A DNA stretch of 64,000 bases from Myxococcota bacterium (GTDB lineage Bacteria; Myxococcota; XYA12-FULL-58-9; JALHOP01), in NCBI GenBank assembly GCA_022842935.1, contig JALHOP010000008.1:186001-250000 (forward strand), given 5' to 3'. Every line of letters begins with the position of its first letter. Within the stretch, counting starts at the first letter, position 1. Both the position numbers and the translations under genes were made by a program. The notes under the pieces were generated by a model. The model saw only the letters and a list, made by a program, of their open reading frames with translations. It made no database searches and was not told where the DNA came from. Shown one piece after another: positions 55,045 to 62,543 of this stretch.

Positions 55045-55328
55045 CTCTCGAGCTCCGAGAGCAACGCCCTGGACTTGCGGGCAACTTCTTGCTTGAGCTC
55101 GCGCGCCTCGTCGAGCGCCCTGAAGTAGTCGTCGGCGATGTTCAAGGCGAGCAGCGCGCCCGCCTTTCCCGGCGGCAATGGCGTCTTGGAGGTCAGCTCG
55201 TCGGCCTTGCGGCTCACGTAAGCAGCCAGCCGCTCGACGCGCGCGGGGTCATCATCGACCTTGAGGGTCATGCGCTGGCCGAGGATCACAACCTCGATGG
55301 AGCGGTCGTTGCCCTTGTTGCTGGTCAT
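55041..55328 (-). CDS. zapA: ZapA, Z-ring-associated protein
   Basis: 95 residues. An N-terminal beta-strand region (IEVVILGQRMTLKVDDDPARVERLAAYV) is followed by a helix/coiled coil (ALNIADDYFRALDEARELKQEVARKSRALL). This is the ZapA pattern; ZapA crosslinks FtsZ filaments. It lies downstream of ftsY and upstream of the heptose kinase gene. The gap to ftsY holds strong hairpins. Confidence 0.9.
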   Translation of the reverse strand: MTSNKGNDRSIEVVILGQRMTLKVDDDPARVERLAAYVSRKADELTSKTPLPPGKAGALLALNIADDYFRALDEARELKQEVARKSRALLSELES

Positions 55329-55353
55329 GGCCGCCGACTAGTACGCGGGTCTC

Positions 55354-55389
55354 GCCTGGTCAAGGCGCGACGGCCTGACCAGGCCGTCG
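55354..55389 (-). terminator. Competing hairpins between ftsY and zapA
   Basis: CGACGGCCT (55368-55376) pairs with AGGCCGTCG (55381-55389) around a four-base loop, giving a nine-base perfect stem 20 bases after the ftsY stop. A second nine-base perfect stem, GCCTGGTCA (55354-55362) with TGACCAGGC (55376-55384), shares bases with the first, so the two are mutually exclusive. No U-tract follows. They may terminate ftsY transcripts or switch read-through into zapA. Confidence 0.55.
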
Positions 55390-55409
55390 GCGGCAGGTGC
55401 CGGTCCGCG

Positions 55410-56639
55410 TCAGCCCGTGAAGAGCGCCTCCACGAACTGCCTCGCGTCGAAGGGGCGGAGGTCCTCGGCTTTTTCACCAACACCGACGAAGCGCACCGGG
55501 ATCTTGAGCGCGTCGCGAATAGCGATGACCACGCCCCCCTTGGCGGTGCCGTCGAGCTTGGTCAGGATCACTCCCGTGAGGCCGAGAACCTGATTGAACT
55601 CGCGGGCTTGCTGCAAGGCGTTTTGACCGGTCGTGGCGTCGACCACGAGCCAGGTCTCGTCAGGCGCGCCTGGACGTGCTTTGCCGCAGGCCCGCTGCAC
55701 CTTCTTGATCTCGTCCATGAGCTCGGTCTTGGTATGAAGGCGACCTGCGGTATCGCAAAGGACCACGTCCGCGTCGTGTGCCTTGGCGTGCTCTAAGGCG
55801 TTGAAGACGACGCTCGCTGGATCGGCGCCCTCGTTGCCGCGTACGATCTTGGCTCCCGTGCGGTCCGCCCAAACAGACAGCTGCTCCGCGGCAGCAGCCC
55901 GAAACGTGTCGCCAGCGGCAAGCACGACAGAGGCGCCTCGGCCCCGTAGCTGCGCTGCGACCTTGCCGATGGTCGTGGTCTTGCCGACCCCGTTCACACC
56001 GACGAAAAGGATGATGCGCGGCTTCGCGCCACCGAGCGCGAGCGGATCCGCGCTCGCCTCCTCGACGCCCATTGCCTGAGCGACGCGAGCCTTCAAGGCC
56101 GCGCGCACGGCTGCCGCCCCATCGAGCTTTTTGGCTTTCCAATCGGCACGTAGCTCGTCGACCAGCTTCGATGCGAGGCCAACACCGACGTCAGCGGTGA
56201 TGAGCGCCTCCTCGAGACCATCGAGCACGGTTGCGTCGATCGTCCCCTTTCCGAGGAGGCCGGCGACCTTTCCCCAAAGTGAGGTCCGCGTCCGTTCGAG
56301 GCCCTGCTGCAAGACCGCGTCGTCCGTTCGCAGGTCGACCGTCCGTCGCTCGTGCGCAGCCTCCGCGAGAGCGGCTTGTTGCGCCACCGCGTCGGTGGCC
56401 ACCTCTTCGGCCTCGTCCTCTTCGTCCGCAATAGCATCCTGAGAAGCGTTCTGCGCCGCCCGCGCGAGTGCGGCGCTCTCTTCGGGATGCTCGCGAGCCT
56501 CGAGCGCATCACGCTGCTCTTCTTCGGCAAAGTCACGACGACGGCGCCGCCGCGCGGCGACCAGGGCCAAGATGAACATCAGCGCCACGGCGAACACCGC
56601 GCCGATGACGATGAGGCCCCTTATCTGTTCCACTTGCAT
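55410..56639 (-). CDS. ftsY: FtsY, signal recognition particle receptor
   Basis: 409 residues. A transmembrane helix at about 7-30 (GLIVIGAVFAVALMFILALVAA) is followed by an RRRRRR stop-transfer, then a 70-residue acidic Ala/Glu-rich A domain and the NG domain. The GTPase motifs are GVNGVGKTTTIGKVA, DTAGRLHTKTELMDE and TKLDGTAKGG. It receives ribosome-SRP complexes at the inner membrane. The membrane anchor replaces the peripheral A domain of E. coli FtsY. The gene is divergent from the GNAT gene across 23 bases. Confidence 0.96.
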   Translation of the reverse strand: MQVEQIRGLIVIGAVFAVALMFILALVAARRRRRRDFAEEEQRDALEAREHPEESAALARAAQNASQDAIADEEDEAEEVATDAVAQQAALAEAAHERRTVDLRTDDAVLQQGLERTRTSLWGKVAGLLGKGTIDATVLDGLEEALITADVGVGLASKLVDELRADWKAKKLDGAAAVRAALKARVAQAMGVEEASADPLALGGAKPRIILFVGVNGVGKTTTIGKVAAQLRGRGASVVLAAGDTFRAAAAEQLSVWADRTGAKIVRGNEGADPASVVFNALEHAKAHDADVVLCDTAGRLHTKTELMDEIKKVQRACGKARPGAPDETWLVVDATTGQNALQQAREFNQVLGLTGVILTKLDGTAKGGVVIAIRDALKIPVRFVGVGEKAEDLRPFDARQFVEALFTG

Positions 56640-56662
56640 GCCCGCGCAGTTAGGAGAGGGCC

Positions 56663-57184
56663 GTGACCCCTGTCAATGACATCGATATCGTCAAGGTGAG
56701 CGAGCGGACCCTCAATGGTCTGCACAAGGCACTCGGCGCCGTCGCCCGCGAGCGCAAGTACCTGGCCCTCACCGACGCGCCGCCGCTCGCCGCAGTGGCG
56801 GCCTTTTCGCATATGCTGTCCCAAGCCGGGTGCCCGCAGCTCGTCGCCCTCGACGGCAAGAACGTCATTGGCTGGGGCGACTTGCGGCCGCGCGACGACG
56901 CGCTCGCCAAACACGTCGGCGTGCTCGGCATGGGTCTTCTGCCCGAATATCGGCGACGCGGTATCGGTCGCAGGCTGCTCGACGAGCTCCTCGAGCGCTC
57001 CCCGTTCGAGCGCGTCGAGCTGTCGGTTTTCGCGCACAACACGGCGGCTATATCTCTCTACGAGAAAGCCGGCTTCGTGCATGAGGGTGTGAGGAGGCGC
57101 GCGGTGAAGCTCGATGGATACATCGACATCGTGCTCATGGGGCGCCTCGTCGGCGCGGCCCATGAGCACGTGCCTTCAAGCTAG
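56663..57184 (+). CDS. GNAT-family N-acetyltransferase
   Basis: 173 residues. The acetyl-CoA loop reads LGMGLLPEYRRRGIGRRLLDELLE (Q/RxxGxG/A as RRRGIG), followed by LSVFAHNTAAISLYEKAGFVHEG, the classical motif B. The substrate cannot be predicted; RimI- or ribosomal-type targets are possible. The start is a GTG with an AGGAG site (56652-56656) six bases upstream, inside the 23-base gap to ftsY. The stop overlaps the convergent gene by four bases. Confidence 0.9.
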   Translation: MTPVNDIDIVKVSERTLNGLHKALGAVARERKYLALTDAPPLAAVAAFSHMLSQAGCPQLVALDGKNVIGWGDLRPRDDALAKHVGVLGMGLLPEYRRRGIGRRLLDELLERSPFERVELSVFAHNTAAISLYEKAGFVHEGVRRRAVKLDGYIDIVLMGRLVGAAHEHVPSS

Positions 57185-58275
57185 AAGCGGATGCCCTTGC
57201 CCGCAAGCAGGGCGATCACCAGCGGCAAGCCGAGGATGATCTGACCGAAGACGTCCTTGAGCGGCGTCCGGCTGCCGTCGGCTTCGATACGGAACAAGGC
57301 AGGCTTGTTGCCCTCGACGCTGACGAGCAAGTTCTCAGTCGTGTAGACGCGCGGCTTGCCGAGATCGAGCGTGTCTTTGTCGGCCTCGTCGAGCGTGAGC
57401 TTCGTGTGACCGTCGACGCGCGGATAGCCTTCGTCCACTTCATCGAGCGCATGATCGACCTGGATATCGAGCGCGTTCTTGCCGCCCGTCAGGTGCGCCT
57501 TGCTAACGCCCTTTTCTCCGGCCACGTCGATCTTGAAGACCTGCGAGCTCTCGATGAGACCGCGGAAGAACTCGACGCCGGCCGTCGACGTGCGCTTGAG
57601 CGCGCGCTTGAGGCTCTCGGCGAGCTCGGCCTTCATCTCCTCGGTGACCGTCTGACCAACCGGGAGCTGCTCGAGGATGCGGCCGATGTTCTTCTCGAAC
57701 TCGGCGAGCTTGTCACCCGAGAGCTTGGGGAGGTTTGCGACGCTCGCCTCGGCCTTGATGCTCCCGATCTCACCCCGCTCGTTGATCTTGCCGGTGAGGG
57801 TCATCTTGACGACGATCGGGTCCTTGCTCTGCTTCTCGTCGGGGGCGAGGTAGTCTTTCAGAACGTCCTTGACGAGATCTTGGCTGATGTTCACGCCGCA
57901 CTCGATGAGAACGTTGCTATCGCGAGCCGTGAAGTCCGCGAAGGCGTGGCCAACGCGCTCGACCGGCGCCTCGAAGTGATAGCGCACCTCGGTACCGTTC
58001 TCGGAGTCGGCCGACAGCTTCTGGAGGAAGTCGACCGAGTTCTCGACCGCGAGCTGCGCGAGCGCCGCGCCTTCGGCTTCGCTGATGCCGTCGCTCGTGT
58101 CGATACGCTCGCCCGCGGCGGTGCGGGTCGGCTCGTAGACGTCCTTGTCGCCGAGGGGTTTTCCGCTCTGCGGATCGCGGCCCGGACGGGTCCCGGGGGC
58201 CGCCTGCGCGGCGGGTTGCTGCTGAACGAACGGACGAACGCCCGGAGTATTCGAAACACTCGAAGAAGAAGCCAT
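57181..58275 (-). CDS. Conserved-looking protein of unknown function with C-terminal hydrophobic tail
   Basis: 364 residues, not recognised. A Gln/Ala/Pro-rich start without signal peptide precedes an acidic mixed alpha/beta body (GISEAEGAALAQLAVENSVDFLQKL, LKDYLAPDEKQSKDPIVVKMTLTGKINERGE). The C-terminal hydrophobic helix is VFGQIILGLPLVIALLAG. The layout suits a cytoplasmic protein attached by a tail anchor. Codon use matches its neighbours. Its upstream flank to the MFS gene is 108 bases. Confidence 0.75.
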   Translation of the reverse strand: MASSSSVSNTPGVRPFVQQQPAAQAAPGTRPGRDPQSGKPLGDKDVYEPTRTAAGERIDTSDGISEAEGAALAQLAVENSVDFLQKLSADSENGTEVRYHFEAPVERVGHAFADFTARDSNVLIECGVNISQDLVKDVLKDYLAPDEKQSKDPIVVKMTLTGKINERGEIGSIKAEASVANLPKLSGDKLAEFEKNIGRILEQLPVGQTVTEEMKAELAESLKRALKRTSTAGVEFFRGLIESSQVFKIDVAGEKGVSKAHLTGGKNALDIQVDHALDEVDEGYPRVDGHTKLTLDEADKDTLDLGKPRVYTTENLLVSVEGNKPALFRIEADGSRTPLKDVFGQIILGLPLVIALLAGKGIRF

Positions 58276-58365
58276 TTGTGGTGAGTCCCCTGTTAGAGGC
58301 CGGGTTATCGGAGCGGTACGCGACGGGTTGCTTCGTTGAACCTGACACCCTCACAGGCGTGTCGT

Positions 58366-58384
58366 GCGTTCCCCGAAGGAACGC
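58366..58384 (-). terminator. Hairpin at the end of the MFS exporter gene
   Basis: GCGTTCC (58366-58372) pairs perfectly with GGAACGC (58378-58384) around a five-base loop, touching the last base of the MFS stop codon. It would fold at the 3' end of that transcript. No U-run follows, so it may be a Rho-independent-like or stabilising hairpin only. Confidence 0.45.
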
Positions 58385-59649
58385 TAGGCGGTCACCTGGG
58401 TTTCGCGTTCCTGCGGCGCGATGTCGAGCGCTCGCAACGTGTGCAACGGTCCGATGCGACGGAGCTGCGGAAATACGATAGCGACGCTGCCGGCGACGAG
58501 TAGCGAGATGATGCCACCACCAACCGTGCCCCAAATCGGCCCAAAGAAGCTCGCAGCAGCGCCACTCTCGAACGCACCGAGCTCGTTCGAAAAGCCAACG
58601 AAAACGTAGTTCACGGCTGCGACGCGACCACGCAGGTAGTCGGGTGTGATGAGCTGCTGCAGGGTCGAGCGCACCACGACGCTGATCTCGTCGCATAGAC
58701 CCGCGACGTAAAGACACAACAGAGACACGGCCACGTTGGTCGAGAGCGCAAAGCAGATGTTGGCGAGCGCAAAACCGACAACCGCGATCAGCATGACTTT
58801 GCCTGGCCGTGCCCAGGGCCGGATGCGCGTGAGGATGAGAGCCATGGTGAGCGCGCCGAGCGAGGGAGCTGCGCGCAACCACCCGAGGCCCATCGGCCCG
58901 ACGTGCAAGATGTCGCGGGCGAAGACGGGCAACAGCGCCACGGCTCCGCCAAAGAGCACCACGAAAAGATCGAGGGTGATCGCGGAGAGGAATAGCGGAT
59001 TGCTCTTGATGAACTGAAAGCCCGCCAAAAAGTCCGACGGCGCACGCTGCTGGTCGTGTTGCGGAGGCAGCGCGGGGAAGGTCGAGAGCACCGCGATGAA
59101 AATGAGCTGTCCGAGTCCGGCAACCCCGAACGCGAGGGTCGGCGTCACCGCTGCGAGAAAGCCGCCGATCGCAGGTCCAGAGATGGCTGCAATCTCGTAA
59201 CTCGACGAGAGCCATGCCATGGCACCCGGGAGCTGACGAGGAGGCAGGAGTTGCGGGATGATGCTGCCGACAGACGGCGCGGCGAAGGCGCGCGCCACCC
59301 CGATGAAGCAGAGCAGCACGTACATGGAGGCAACCGGCAAGCGGAGCGCCGACACCGCCGCGAGCCCCAAGGCGGCTAGCGCGAGCATCGCGTTCGCGAA
59401 CATGGCGACGTTACGACGCGGATAGCGATCGGCCGCGATGCCCGCGGGCAACATCAACACCAACGCTGGCGCCAGCTCGACGAGCCCGACGAGGCCAAGC
59501 GACCACGGATCGTGAGTGATCTCGTAGAGCTGAAAGCCGGCGGTCACGGATACGATCTGCGCACCGATGACGGACGCAACGCGTCCGCCCGCAAACGACC
59601 GCAAATACGGAGTCTTGAAGAGCTCTACGCGCGCCGGCTCCTCGCTCAT
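58384..59649 (-). CDS. MFS exporter, EntS-like (MFS_3)
   Basis: 421 residues with about twelve membrane helices. The N-terminal half has LFKTPYLRSFAGGRVASVIGAQIVSV, the loop PAGIAADRYPRRNVAMF (MFS motif A) and SVGSIIPQLLPPRQLPGAMAW. These resemble the enterobactin exporter EntS and related drug or siderophore efflux proteins. The ATG overlaps the stop of the dehydratase-like gene (ATGA), so the two are co-transcribed. The substrate is unknown. Confidence 0.9.
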   Translation of the reverse strand: MSEEPARVELFKTPYLRSFAGGRVASVIGAQIVSVTAGFQLYEITHDPWSLGLVGLVELAPALVLMLPAGIAADRYPRRNVAMFANAMLALAALGLAAVSALRLPVASMYVLLCFIGVARAFAAPSVGSIIPQLLPPRQLPGAMAWLSSSYEIAAISGPAIGGFLAAVTPTLAFGVAGLGQLIFIAVLSTFPALPPQHDQQRAPSDFLAGFQFIKSNPLFLSAITLDLFVVLFGGAVALLPVFARDILHVGPMGLGWLRAAPSLGALTMALILTRIRPWARPGKVMLIAVVGFALANICFALSTNVAVSLLCLYVAGLCDEISVVVRSTLQQLITPDYLRGRVAAVNYVFVGFSNELGAFESGAAASFFGPIWGTVGGGIISLLVAGSVAIVFPQLRRIGPLHTLRALDIAPQERETQVTA

Positions 59650-60605
59650 GATTCGATGAGCTGCGCGAGCGTCCGGGGATCAATGTTGCCTCCGGAGATG
59701 ATGAGGCCGACCTTGCGTCCCCCCAGCTCGGTGAGCTTACCGGACAACATGGCGGCCAAAGGGACCGCGCCCGAGGGCTCGACCACGAGCTTCATGCGCG
59801 TGAACATGGTGCGAAGCGCATAGACGATCAGGCTCTCGTCGACGAGGACAATCTTCTGTACGCCCTGGCGGATAATCGAGAACGTGCGTTCGGAAAGCGC
59901 GGTGAGCAGACCGTCGGCGATCGACTTGTGGTCCTTGGCACCATAGAGAACGTTGTCGCGCAGCGAGCGGAACGCGTCGTCGGCACCTTCTGGCTCGGCG
60001 CCGATGACACGCAGCAGGGGCGAGTGTGCCCGCGCCACGAGGCTCGTACCCGAGATGAGGCCCCCGCCGCCCACCGATACGATGATCACGTCCAGATCGG
60101 GTCTCTCGTCGAGGAGCTCGAGGGCGACCGTGCCCTGGCCGGCGATGACGCGCTGGTCATCGTACGCGTGGACGAAATGGGCGCCAGTCTCGGCGACCAC
60201 GCGCTGAAGAGTCTCTTCGCGGTCCTTCAACGTCGGTTTGCAGTGAACGATCTTGCCGCCGTACTCGCGCACAGCCGCTTGCTTCACCTCGGGGGAGTTG
60301 CTCGGCATCACGACGTAGGCCGGCACGCCCCGCATCCACGCCGCGAGGGAAAGCGCCTGCGCGTGATTGCCCGACGAGTGGGTGGCGACACCGTTTTTGG
60401 CCTCGCCGTCGCTGAGCGAAAAAACCGCGTTCGCGGCCCCGCGGAACTTGAAGGCTCCGACACGCTGAAACGATTCGCATTTGAAGTACAGGTGCGCCCC
60501 GGTCATGCGGTCGAGCGTCGCGCTGGTCAGGACGGGTGTGCGGTGCGCGTACGGGGCGATGCGTTTGGCAGCGGCACGGATGTCGTCGATGGTTGGTACT
60601 TCCAC
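59646..60605 (-). CDS. Threonine dehydratase/serine racemase-like PLP enzyme
   Basis: 319 residues from a GTG at 60605. It is a fold-type II PLP enzyme: the Schiff-base Lys in FKFRGAANAVF, SSGNHAQALSLAA, and the phosphate-binding GGGGLISG. The C-terminal ISGGNIDP Ser/Gly stretch matches the SDS/serine racemase subgroup. The C-terminal ACT regulatory domain of biosynthetic IlvA is missing, so a catabolic threonine/serine deaminase or racemase is likelier. It is divergent from lpxB across 73 bases and coupled to the MFS exporter. Confidence 0.9.
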   Translation of the reverse strand: MEVPTIDDIRAAAKRIAPYAHRTPVLTSATLDRMTGAHLYFKCESFQRVGAFKFRGAANAVFSLSDGEAKNGVATHSSGNHAQALSLAAWMRGVPAYVVMPSNSPEVKQAAVREYGGKIVHCKPTLKDREETLQRVVAETGAHFVHAYDDQRVIAGQGTVALELLDERPDLDVIIVSVGGGGLISGTSLVARAHSPLLRVIGAEPEGADDAFRSLRDNVLYGAKDHKSIADGLLTALSERTFSIIRQGVQKIVLVDESLIVYALRTMFTRMKLVVEPSGAVPLAAMLSGKLTELGGRKVGLIISGGNIDPRTLAQLIES

Positions 60606-60678
60606 ACCCTCGGAATTATTGGCAAGGGCGCCACTTGGCAAGGGGCGTGACAGGAGGCTATCTGCCCGCTCGCACCCC

Positions 60679-61830
60679 ATGACCAGCTCAGTCCTCATCG
60701 TCGCCGGAGAAGCCTCCGCCGATCATCACGGCGCGGCATTGGTGCGCGAGCTCAAAGGGCTGCGACCCGATGTTCAGTGCTTCGGCGTCGGCGGCAAGCA
60801 TATGCGCGATCTCGGCTTCGACTGTGTGGCGCGCGCAGAAGACATGGCAGTCGCTGGTCTCACCGAGGTTCTCTGGGCCCTGCCCCGCCTGCTCGGTATC
60901 GCAAATAGCCTCACGCGGGCAGCCGCCGAGCGCCGGCCCGACGTCGCCGTGCTCATCGATCATCCCGACTTCAATCTGCGCCTGGCCAAGCGCCTGAAGG
61001 CCCTCGGCATCCGCGTCGTCTACTACATCAGCCCGCAAGTCTGGGCGTGGCGCCAGAGCCGGGTCGAGGTGATCCGCGAGCGTGTCGACGAGATGCTCGT
61101 GATCCTCCCGTTCGAGCAAGAGTTCTACGCCAAGCACGGCGTACGGGCGCAGTTCGTCGGCCATCCGTTCGTCGAGGAGCTGCCGCGCGACCCGGATCGC
61201 GCGCAAGCGCGCGCCTCACTCGCACTCGCAGCAGCAGGACCGCTCGTCGCGCTGCTTCCCGGGAGCCGCCGAAAAGAGGTCAGCCGTCATCTGCCCATCA
61301 TGCTCGAAGCCATGCGCGTATTGCGCCAGACCATCCCCAATGCGCGCGCGCTGATCCCAGTGGCCAGCACCATCGACAAGAGCTCGGTCGAGCTCGCAGT
61401 GCAGCGCGCTGGTGTCGACGCTCAAGTCATCGATGGGCATGCAACCGAGGTGTTGTCAGCCGCCGACGCTGCCGTGGTCTGCTCGGGCACGGCGACACTG
61501 CAGACGGCGCTGCTCAAGCGACCCATGGTCGTCGTCTATCGAGTGTCGTGGCTGACGTACCAGATCTTGAAACGCATGATCAAAGTAGCGCACATCGCGA
61601 TGGTGAATCTCATCGCCGGCCGCGCGCTCGTGCCCGAGCTCATCCAGGGCGCATTCACGGCCGAAAACGTGGCGCGTCACATCAGCGGATTGCTCGCAGA
61701 CAAACACGCGCGTGAGTCCGTGGAAGCGGACCTGTCGCGTTTGCGCGACCAGCTCGGCGATGGCGAAACCGCGAAGAGAGTCGCCCAAGTAGTTGTTACC
61801 TATCTGTCACCCGCAAAGGCCATTGCGTGA
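60679..61830 (+). CDS. lpxB: Lipid-A-disaccharide synthase
   Basis: 383 residues from the ATG at 60679 (MTSSVLIVAGEASADHHGA). The family landmarks are GVGGKHMRDLGFDCV, LIDHPDFNLRLAKRLK, YYISPQVWAWRQSRV, LPGSRRKEV and CSGTATLQTALLKRPMVVVYR. It joins UDP-diacylglucosamine and lipid X, a step unique to LPS. An AGGAGG lies about 20 bases upstream of the ATG, too far for a standard ribosome site. It starts an operon with the two genes downstream. Confidence 0.96.
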   Translation: MTSSVLIVAGEASADHHGAALVRELKGLRPDVQCFGVGGKHMRDLGFDCVARAEDMAVAGLTEVLWALPRLLGIANSLTRAAAERRPDVAVLIDHPDFNLRLAKRLKALGIRVVYYISPQVWAWRQSRVEVIRERVDEMLVILPFEQEFYAKHGVRAQFVGHPFVEELPRDPDRAQARASLALAAAGPLVALLPGSRRKEVSRHLPIMLEAMRVLRQTIPNARALIPVASTIDKSSVELAVQRAGVDAQVIDGHATEVLSAADAAVVCSGTATLQTALLKRPMVVVYRVSWLTYQILKRMIKVAHIAMVNLIAGRALVPELIQGAFTAENVARHISGLLADKHARESVEADLSRLRDQLGDGETAKRVAQVVVTYLSPAKAIA

Positions 61831-62543
61831 GCGTCAAGCGTACACACGACGCGGTCGTGCTTCTCCCCACCTACAACGAGCGCGAAAATCTGCCGCGCAT
61901 CGTACCTGCGATCCTCGAGGCGGCGCCTGTCGACGTCTGGGTCCTCGATGACAACTCCCCTGACGGTACCGGTCAGCTCGCCGACGAGCTTGCGGCTCGG
62001 CACCCCCGCGTCCACGTCGCCCACCGCGCCGGTAAGGAAGGACTGGGGAAGGCCTATCTCGATGGGTTCCGCCGCGCGCTTGCCGCTGGCTACTCGCGTA
62101 TCTTGGAGATGGACGCCGACTTCTCGCACCCACCCCGCTACCTCGGCGACTTACTCGCATTGGCCGACACGCACGACGTCGTCCTGGGGTCCCGCTGGGT
62201 GAGTGGCGGCGGCACCGAAAACTGGCCGCTGCACCGGCAGTTCATCTCGCGCGCCGGCTCGTTGTACGCGCGAACCGTTCTGGGCGTTGGTATCAAGGAC
62301 TTGACCGGCGGCTTCAAGTGTTTCAATCGCCGCGTCCTCGAAGCCATCGACTTGGACAGCGTCCAGTCGACAGGCTACGCGTTTCAGATCGAAATGACAT
62401 ATCGCGCGCTGAAGCTCGGCTTCACCGTCGTCGAGACGCCCATCGTCTTCGTCGAACGGGAACAAGGCGCCTCGAAGATGTCACGGCGCATCGTGTTCGA
62501 AGCGGTAGCGCGGGTGCCGAAGCTGCGCGCCGAGATCCGGTGA
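61827..62543 (+). CDS. Polyprenol-phosphate mannose/glucose synthase-like glycosyltransferase (GT2, Dpm1-like)
   Basis: 238 residues. The GT-A fold is shown by VVLLPTYNERENLPRIV, WVLDDNSPDGTGQLADEL, LEMDADFSHPPRYL (DxD-like) and VLGSRWVSGGGTENW, as in Dpm1 and bacterial polyprenol monophosphomannose synthases. There is no C-terminal transmembrane domain. The start is a GTG overlapping the lpxB stop (GTGA). Placement between lpxB and an MsbA-like exporter suggests a role in envelope glycan or lipid A decoration. Confidence 0.92.
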   Translation: MSVKRTHDAVVLLPTYNERENLPRIVPAILEAAPVDVWVLDDNSPDGTGQLADELAARHPRVHVAHRAGKEGLGKAYLDGFRRALAAGYSRILEMDADFSHPPRYLGDLLALADTHDVVLGSRWVSGGGTENWPLHRQFISRAGSLYARTVLGVGIKDLTGGFKCFNRRVLEAIDLDSVQSTGYAFQIEMTYRALKLGFTVVETPIVFVEREQGASKMSRRIVFEAVARVPKLRAEIR

